From NCBI GenBank assembly GCA_019416395.1, contig DXXH01000031.1, forward strand, positions 13,316 to 23,885: a stretch of DNA of 10,570 bases, given 5' to 3'. Position numbers and translations under genes: made by a program. The notes under the pieces were generated by a model that had not been told where the DNA came from, did no database searches, and saw only the letters and a program-made list of their open reading frames with translations. Source of the stretch: Clostridiales bacterium (lineage in GTDB: Bacteria; Bacillota; Clostridia; Oscillospirales; Acutalibacteraceae). Shown here piece by piece: positions 6,262 through 10,570 of the stretch (the first letter of the stretch is position 1; each line of letters starts with the position of its first letter).

Positions 6262-7089
6262 ATGGCTTTAGTTGATGTGGAAGTGATGAAGCAGTATATC
6301 CGCATGTGTCAGGACGGATGGGAGCAGGGCTGGCATGAGCGAAACGGCGGTAATCTCACCTACCGGATGAAGCCGGAAGAGGTGGAACAATGCCGGCCTT
6401 ATTTTAAAGAGTGCCCGGGCGGGGGGGTCAATATGGGGGTGAAAGGGGAAAATCTGGGGGGAGAGTATTTTATCTCCACAGGCAGCGGGAAATATTTTCG
6501 AAATGTTGCCCTGGCCCCCCAAGAGAATCTTTGTATCCTGGAAATCGACAGTGCTGGGGAGAGTTGGCGGATTGTTTGGGGATTGGAAAAGGGTGGGCGC
6601 CCCACCAGTGAATTTCCCAGCCATTTTTTGAATCACAGCGTAAGGAAAGCGGCTACCAATGGGGAAAACAGGGTGATCTACCATGCCCACCCTGCAAATG
6701 TAATCGCCATGACCTATATTTTGCCACTGACTGCCCGGGAATTTACCCGGGCTCTGTGGAAGAGTGCTACTGAATGCCCAGTGGTTTTTCCCGGGGGCGT
6801 GGGAGTGGTACCGTGGATGGTACCTGGCGGCAAGGAGATCGCCTTGGCAACCAGTGAGCTGATGAAGGAATATGACGCCGCAGTATGGGCCCATCACGGT
6901 CTGTTTGCGTCCGGTCCGGATTTTGACACCACCTTTGGCTTGATGCATACCATCGAGAAAGCAGCTCAAATTTACCTTTTGGCCCTTTCCGCCGGACAGG
7001 GGAAAATCCTTCAGACAATTGAGGACCAGGACTTGCGGGCGATTGCCAAAGATTTTGGTGTCACGTTGCGGGAAGAATTTCTAGATTGA
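6262..7089 (+). CDS. rhaD: Rhamnulose-1-phosphate aldolase RhaD
   Basis: A 275-residue class II (zinc) aldolase that cleaves L-rhamnulose 1-phosphate to dihydroxyacetone phosphate and L-lactaldehyde, the last step of the pathway here. Residues known in the 274-residue E. coli enzyme fall at the same numbers: catalytic Glu117 in TSEFPSHF, zinc ligands His141 and His143 in HAHPANV and His212 in HHGLFASG, and Glu171. STGSGKYF (72-79) is the phosphate-binding region. The frame is open upstream into rhaA to 6109, but ATG 6262 is chosen because it gives exact register with E. coli RhaD and follows AAAGGAG (6245-6251). The stop lies 12 bp before the A-tract of a strong terminator, so the operon ends here. 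No lactaldehyde reductase follows. Confidence 0.96.
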   Translation: MALVDVEVMKQYIRMCQDGWEQGWHERNGGNLTYRMKPEEVEQCRPYFKECPGGGVNMGVKGENLGGEYFISTGSGKYFRNVALAPQENLCILEIDSAGESWRIVWGLEKGGRPTSEFPSHFLNHSVRKAATNGENRVIYHAHPANVIAMTYILPLTAREFTRALWKSATECPVVFPGGVGVVPWMVPGGKEIALATSELMKEYDAAVWAHHGLFASGPDFDTTFGLMHTIEKAAQIYLLALSAGQGKILQTIEDQDLRAIAKDFGVTLREEFLD

Positions 7090-7101
7090 TTTTTAGTAGC
7101 G

Positions 7102-7137
7102 AAAAAAGCGGGCTCCGCAAGGGAGTCCGCTTTTTTT
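7102..7137. terminator. Bidirectional terminator between rhaD and azlD
   Basis: AGCGGGCTCC (7107-7116) pairs with GGAGTCCGCT (7122-7131) around the loop GCAAG, ten pairs with one G-U. A-tract 7102-7106 lies before it and a seven-T tract (7131-7137) after it, so it can terminate rhaD on the plus strand and azlCD on the minus strand. Confidence 0.9.
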
Positions 7138-7170
7138 GTTCCTCAATGCGGGGAGCTGGTACCAGATCGT

Positions 7171-7500
7171 TTAAGCAAATACGGTTTGAATCAGAATCAT
7201 GTAGCAAATGGTGCCTGCGCCAACGCTCAGTAAGGTGTTTCGCTTCCACAGGTGCAGAAGGACCACTAAGGCGATGGAAAGCAATTCCGGGATTCCGCTG
7301 GGAAAATTCAGGAGATTGACGTTTTTCAGGCAGTAGATAATCAGTGTGGCAATGATGGCGGGGGGGAGTACGTTTCCCAAAAACAGCACGATCCGAGGAA
7401 CTTGGCGCTTGCGTCCAAACAGCGCGAAAGGTACCAAGCGGGTAAAAAAGGTGCATACCGCCGCCACGGCAATTACGGCTATGGAACTTCCCATACTCAT
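7171..7500 (-). CDS. azlD: AzlD family branched-chain amino acid transport protein
   Basis: A 109-residue, very hydrophobic protein with about four membrane segments (roughly residues 5-27, 40-62, 68-84 and 90-107). The family pattern TFFTRLVPFALFGR (17-30) is followed by LGNVLPPAIIATLIIYCL (41-58). AzlD-type proteins are the small partner of AzlC and together export branched-chain amino acids; the pair is equivalent to BrnE/BrnF of Corynebacterium, and azlCD confers azaleucine resistance in Bacillus. The substrate here is inferred from the family. The ATG overlaps the azlC stop by 4 bp (ATGA). A perfect AAGGAGG sits inside the azlC end (7517-7511 on the minus strand), 10 nt from the start. 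It ends about 34 bp from the shared terminator. Confidence 0.88.
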   Translation of the reverse strand: MSMGSSIAVIAVAAVCTFFTRLVPFALFGRKRQVPRIVLFLGNVLPPAIIATLIIYCLKNVNLLNFPSGIPELLSIALVVLLHLWKRNTLLSVGAGTICYMILIQTVFA

Positions 7501-8249
7501 TGGGCTTTTTCCTCCTTTTGTTTCTGGGTCAAAGGCGCTTGTTCAGACGCTGCGGGGGCTTCCATTTTCTTCTGAACCAGGTTTTTACAGGCCATCAACA
7601 CAGTGACAGTGACCAGGAGAGAGGGGAGAATGAAATTATCCGGCCCCAACAGCAGTAAAAATACTAGCGCTACGAACAGGCCGGTAATCGCCGGAAGGTG
7701 GGATTTGAAGTCCAGCCATTGTTCAATGAACAGAACCACGAATAGGGCGGTCATGGAAAAATCGATGCCGGTAAAATCAATGGGTAAAAACTGACCCAAC
7801 AGAGCGCCCAATACCCCACCTGCGATCCAATAAAGATGGTTGAAAAAAGCGATGAGGAACATGGCTTTCCCCTCGTCCACGTCAGATTCCGGTTTGACAG
7901 AACACAACACAGAGTAGGTTTCGTCGGTGAGGGAAAAAATCATGTAGGGATATTTTTTGCCGGTCTTTTTGAAGCGTTCCAGAAAGGATAGCCCGTAAAA
8001 CATATGACGGCTATTGATGAGAAGGGTCATGGCAGCAGTCATGGTGAGAGATGCCCCACCGCTGAGCAGGGATACCAGTAGAAATTGGCCGGAGCCAGCG
8101 AAAACGGTTAGGCTGATAAAAAACGCCCAAATAAAGTTGTATCCGGCCTGTTGCAGCATTACCCCAAAGGCCGAGCCTAAAAACAGGTAGCCGAACATCA
8201 CTGGCAGCGATTTGGCGAAAGCATAGCGAAAGGTTTTACTCCCTTTCAT
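7497..8249 (-). CDS. azlC: AzlC family branched-chain amino acid exporter, large subunit
   Basis: A 250-residue integral membrane protein. Family motifs are AGSGQF (51-56), NSRHMFYGLSF (79-89) and SLTDETYSV (106-114). Several hydrophobic segments follow, and the protein ends in a hydrophilic, charged tail of about 28 residues (KKMEAPAASEQ onward) that is probably cytoplasmic. It forms the exporter with AzlD. The Lrp-type repressor AzlB found beside the B. subtilis operon is not in this window. The ATG at 8249 is preceded by a purine-rich block, but the closest good match to a ribosome binding site (8269-8265) is 15 nt away. It is better spaced for a three-codon upstream ORF. A strong sigma-A promoter lies at 8325-8296. 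Confidence 0.9.
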   Translation of the reverse strand: MKGSKTFRYAFAKSLPVMFGYLFLGSAFGVMLQQAGYNFIWAFFISLTVFAGSGQFLLVSLLSGGASLTMTAAMTLLINSRHMFYGLSFLERFKKTGKKYPYMIFSLTDETYSVLCSVKPESDVDEGKAMFLIAFFNHLYWIAGGVLGALLGQFLPIDFTGIDFSMTALFVVLFIEQWLDFKSHLPAITGLFVALVFLLLLGPDNFILPSLLVTVTVLMACKNLVQKKMEAPAASEQAPLTQKQKEEKAQ

Positions 8250-8257
8250 GGGACCAT
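8246..8257 (-). promoter_or_regulatory. Three-codon upstream ORF overlapping the azlC start
   Basis: On the minus strand ATG GTC CCA TGA (8257-8246) encodes Met-Val-Pro-stop. Its stop overlaps the azlC ATG as ATGA. The AAGGG at 8269-8265 lies 7 nt before this mini-ORF start but 15 nt before azlC. Its use is unproven; it may simply be a coincidence of a short leader. Confidence 0.25.
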
Positions 8258-8295
8258 CTTCTTTCCCTTAGACAAAATGATAGAAAATACGTTTC

Positions 8296-8325
8296 ATTAT
8301 ACCCAGGTGTGACAGAAAAAGTCAA
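8296..8325 (-). promoter_or_regulatory. Sigma-A promoter of azlCD
   Basis: On the minus strand TTGACT (8325-8320) is followed after 18 bp by a perfect TATAAT (8301-8296). Transcription would start near 8289 and give a leader of about 40 nt. This is the best promoter match in the window. Confidence 0.8.
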
Positions 8326-8327
8326 GC

Positions 8328-8356
8328 TTGATAAATTTCAGGAAGTGTGAAATAAT
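8328..8356 (+). promoter_or_regulatory. Sigma-A promoter of the flavin reductase gene
   Basis: TTGATA (8328-8333) and AATAAT (8351-8356) are separated by 17 bp, each one base from consensus. Transcription would begin near 8363, about 30 nt before the ATG. The -35 is two bases from the -35 of the divergent azlC promoter, and both lie on the palindrome TCAAGCTTGA (8322-8331). Confidence 0.7.
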
Positions 8357-8393
8357 AGAATCAAAAGAACCCAAAACAAAGGAGGCTCTTTCC

Positions 8394-8900
8394 ATGGACG
8401 AGAAAGCGTTGTACAAAATAACATATGGTTTGTATGTGGTGTCGGCGGAAGCGGAAGGCCAGCAGAGCGGCTGTGTGGTAAATACCTTGCAGCAGGTTAC
8501 GGCGGAACCAGTCCGTCTGGCAGTAACGGTGAACAAGGAAAATCTGACTTGCCAGCTTATGGAAAAAGCCGGGCGGTTTACCGCCGTGGCCCTGGACCAG
8601 CGGACAGATATGATGCTGGTAGGCCGGTTTGGATTCCGCAGCGGCAAGGACTTTGCCAAGTTTGACGGTATTTCTTCCGCGAAGGACCAGGCAGGCATGC
8701 CCTATCCTTTGGAAGCGGTATGCGCCCATTATAGCTGCAAGGTGGAACAAACCATGGATCTGGGAACCCATCTGATGTTTGTGGGAGTGGCGGAAGAATC
8801 GGAAATCCTTTCCGAAGAAGAGCCGTTGACTTATTCCTATTACCGGAATGTGATCAAGGGCAAGACTCCCAAAACGGCGCCTTCTTATCAGAAGGGCTAA
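8394..8900 (+). CDS. Flavin reductase family protein (FMN-binding)
   Basis: A 168-residue cytoplasmic flavoprotein of the flavin-reductase-like, FMN-binding split-barrel family. It begins MDEKALYKITYGLYVVSA (1-18), followed by GCVVNTLQQVTAEP (26-39) and LAVTVNKENLT (42-52), the flavin-contacting part of the fold. The late motif DLGTHLMFVG (122-131) is also typical. It most resembles the N-terminal module of clostridial high-molecular-weight rubredoxin and related oxygen- or NO-detoxifying electron carriers. Here the protein ends after the linker-like GKTPKTAPSYQ (156-166), without a rubredoxin CxxC module. The exact electron partner is unknown. ATG 8394 has a perfect AAAGGAGG (8378-8385) 8 nt upstream; the frame is open to 8328, but that part overlaps the promoter. 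It is a single gene with its own promoter and terminator. Confidence 0.88.
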   Translation: MDEKALYKITYGLYVVSAEAEGQQSGCVVNTLQQVTAEPVRLAVTVNKENLTCQLMEKAGRFTAVALDQRTDMMLVGRFGFRSGKDFAKFDGISSAKDQAGMPYPLEAVCAHYSCKVEQTMDLGTHLMFVGVAEESEILSEEEPLTYSYYRNVIKGKTPKTAPSYQKG

Positions 8901-8914
8901 TAAAGGAGTGAATC

Positions 8915-8952
8915 AAGGAGAGCTGTGGCAAGATTTGTCACAGCTCTTTTTT
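8915..8952 (+). terminator. Intrinsic terminator after the flavin reductase gene
   Basis: AGAGCTGTG (8919-8927) pairs with CACAGCTCT (8939-8947). The stem is extended inward by a G-T and a C-G pair around loop AAGATTT, and it is followed by a T-run to 8952. It starts about 15-20 nt after the stop. Confidence 0.9.
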
Positions 8953-9124
8953 GTGTGCTTTGTGATGGGAGAAAATACCATAGGGAAATGATGTGCTCCG
9001 GAAGAGTGAGGATCTTGTAGCGGTGCCATAGGAGAGAAAGAGACAACTCATAAAAGGGAATTTCTGCGCATAGACCTTGTAAAAAAGCGGGGCAAAGGCC
9101 TTGCCTTTAAGGAGGAGCAAAGGA
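8953..9124 (+). promoter_or_regulatory. Leader region of the P-type ATPase gene
   Basis: This 172-bp stretch has no gene and no promoter I could match well. Next to the start it carries AAAGGC-CTT-GCCTTT (9094-9108), a 6-bp hairpin that ends at the base before the AAGGAGG ribosome binding site (9109-9115). An alternative pairing of CCTT (9099-9102) with AAGG (9109-9112) would mask that site. CCATAGG occurs twice (about 8979 and 9025). I looked for the yybP-ykoY manganese riboswitch core and did not find it. Confidence 0.4.
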
Positions 9125-10570
9125 ATGGACTTTTTTAGTGTGAGCCAGGAGGAAACCCTGGACACTCTGGGAACCGATTCCCACCGTGGTTTAGGGCAGG
9201 CGGAATGCCAGCGCCGCTTGGCGAGATATGGTAGGAACGAGCTGCAAACGGCCAAACGCCAGGGAATTTTACTGCGGTTCCTGGGACAGTTTCAGGATTT
9301 GATGGTGCTGATCCTTTTGGCGGCGGCAGGGGTGTCCTTTGCCGTGTCCTGGATCCGGGGAGACGGGGAGTATGTGGATTCCCTGATTATACTGGCGATT
9401 GTGATCTGCAACGCAGTTATTGGCACGGTGCAGGAACTCCGGGCAGACAAAGCCATTGAAGCGCTGAAAAAGTTATCTTCGCCCCATGCGCAGGTGATCC
9501 GGGACGGAAAGCGGAAACGGGTAGAGAGCTGGGAACTGGTTCCTGGGGACGTGGTAATTCTCCAGGCAGGGGATCTTGTACCGGCGGATTTAAGGCTGTT
9601 GCGTTCTGTGGAGTTGAAAGCGGAAGAGTCGGCATTGACGGGAGAATCCGTACCCACGGAAAAAGACGCGGATGCCCGCTGCCCGAAAAATGCCCCATTG
9701 GGGGAACGGCGAAACATGGTGTTTGCTTCTACCGGGGTTGCTTCTGGAGCCGGAGTGGGCGTGGTAACGGCCACAGGCATGGATACCGCTATGGGACAAA
9801 TCGCCCGCATGCTGGAAAGTGAAAAAGCTCCCCAAACCCCGTTGCAACTAAAGCTGAAACAGACTGGCAAAGTGCTGGGTGCAGGCGTGGTCGTAATCTG
9901 TGGAATCATTTTCCTGTTGGGGCTTTTCCAGCATATGGAGCCCTTGGAAATGTTCATGATCGCCATCAGTCTGGGGGTGGCGGCGATTCCCGAAGGTCTT
10001 ACCGCTGTAGTGACCATTGTCTTGGCCATGGGGATTAAGCGTATGGCGCAAAAACGGGCGATTGTGCGTCACCTCCCAGCGGTAGAGACGTTGGGAAGTA
10101 CCCAGGTGATTTGTTCCGATAAAACCGGAACCCTCACCCAAAATAAGATGACGGTGGCGGCTTTTTCCGGCCCAAACGGGGAAGAACGGTTGGAAAGTTC
10201 TTCCGCGCAGTTTGCTTTGGAATTGGCTACCTTGTGTAACAACTCGGAAATAGTGGGTGGAGCGCTGACTGGAGACCCCACGGAAACAGCTTTTTTGCGG
10301 GCGTGTAAGCGGAAAAAAGCAGACTTGGAAGAGGAATACCCCCGGGTGGGAGAAATCCCCTTTACCTCAGCGCGCAAAATGATGACAACAGCCCACCGGC
10401 TGCCTGCGGGGGGATACCGGGTGATCTCCAAAGGCGCGCCGGACGTGCTGATCGCCCGGTGTACGGGAATTGTCCAAAGCAGGGGGATCCAACCTTTCAG
10501 CGGAGCGATGAAGGCAAAAATCCTTTCCGATAATACGGGGCTGGCCCAAAGAGCGTTGCGGGTTTTGGCG
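9125..10570 (+). CDS. P2A (calcium-type) cation-translocating P-type ATPase, N-terminal 482 codons
   Basis: An ATP-driven membrane cation pump, cut by the window end with the frame still open. An N-terminal cation-ATPase domain (about 1-50) leads to M1 and M2 (about 58-100). The actuator domain has LTGESVPTEK with TGES at 172-175. M3 and M4 follow (about 248-305), with IPEGLTAVVT and Glu290 in the position of the SERCA calcium-site Glu309. The phosphorylation motif is SDKTGTLT with Asp332. The nucleotide-binding domain shows GDPTETA and KGAPD (436-440). M4 sequence and RAIVRHLPAVETLG (311-324) place it with calcium-type P2A pumps rather than copper or potassium ATPases; the ion is inferred. 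In place of the SERCA PEGLP it reads PEGLT. ATG 9125 has AAGGAGG 9 nt upstream. The missing C-terminus should hold the hinge and M5-M10. Confidence 0.93.
   Translation, partial: MDFFSVSQEETLDTLGTDSHRGLGQAECQRRLARYGRNELQTAKRQGILLRFLGQFQDLMVLILLAAAGVSFAVSWIRGDGEYVDSLIILAIVICNAVIGTVQELRADKAIEALKKLSSPHAQVIRDGKRKRVESWELVPGDVVILQAGDLVPADLRLLRSVELKAEESALTGESVPTEKDADARCPKNAPLGERRNMVFASTGVASGAGVGVVTATGMDTAMGQIARMLESEKAPQTPLQLKLKQTGKVLGAGVVVICGIIFLLGLFQHMEPLEMFMIAISLGVAAIPEGLTAVVTIVLAMGIKRMAQKRAIVRHLPAVETLGSTQVICSDKTGTLTQNKMTVAAFSGPNGEERLESSSAQFALELATLCNNSEIVGGALTGDPTETAFLRACKRKKADLEEEYPRVGEIPFTSARKMMTTAHRLPAGGYRVISKGAPDVLIARCTGIVQSRGIQPFSGAMKAKILSDNTGLAQRALRVLA

Noticed and set aside
8953..9124. yybP-ykoY manganese riboswitch before the P-type ATPase
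   Set aside because: This riboswitch often precedes such pumps, but its conserved core sequence was not found in the leader.
9292..10029. 245-codon minus-strand frame rich in Ser, Thr and Pro
   Set aside because: It is opposite the conserved P-type ATPase M1-M4 and actuator region; the composition is that expected of an antisense shadow.

Overview
The window looks like an ordinary chromosomal segment of a Bacillota (Firmicutes) bacterium, probably a gut-type Clostridia member of roughly balanced GC content. That placement is an inference from strong AGGAGG-type ribosome binding sites, TTG and GTG starts, U-tailed intrinsic terminators, a DUF3783 protein, an AzlCD pair and clostridial-style flavin reductase. 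I see no mobile element, CRISPR array, rRNA or convincing tRNA. No gene cluster here looks like a new multi-gene system; the points worth a second look are mostly regulatory.

Layout. Positions 1-105 (minus) hold the first 35 codons of a CcdA-type thiol-disulfide membrane transporter. It is divergent from a two-gene operon (plus): a DUF3783 protein (TTG start at 269) overlapping the peroxide-stress protein YaaA (661-1443). A perfect 7-1-7 palindrome lies on the -10 element of that operon. After a 238-bp gap comes a monofunctional GT51 peptidoglycan glycosyltransferase (1682-2386).

Positions 2469-7089 form an L-rhamnose catabolic locus. An AraC-family regulator is followed by a strong terminator, then rhaB (rhamnulokinase), rhaA (rhamnose isomerase) and rhaD (rhamnulose-1-phosphate aldolase), each about 19 bp apart. 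Rhamnose is isomerised to rhamnulose, phosphorylated, and cleaved to dihydroxyacetone phosphate plus lactaldehyde. No rhamnose transporter, mutarotase or lactaldehyde reductase lies in the window. A bidirectional terminator at 7102-7137 separates rhaD from the convergent azlC-azlD pair (minus, 8249-7171), a branched-chain amino acid exporter.

azlC shares a 144-bp divergent promoter region with a stand-alone flavin reductase (plus, 8394-8900), which ends in its own terminator. A 172-bp leader then precedes a P2A calcium-type P-type ATPase, which runs off the window end after 482 codons.
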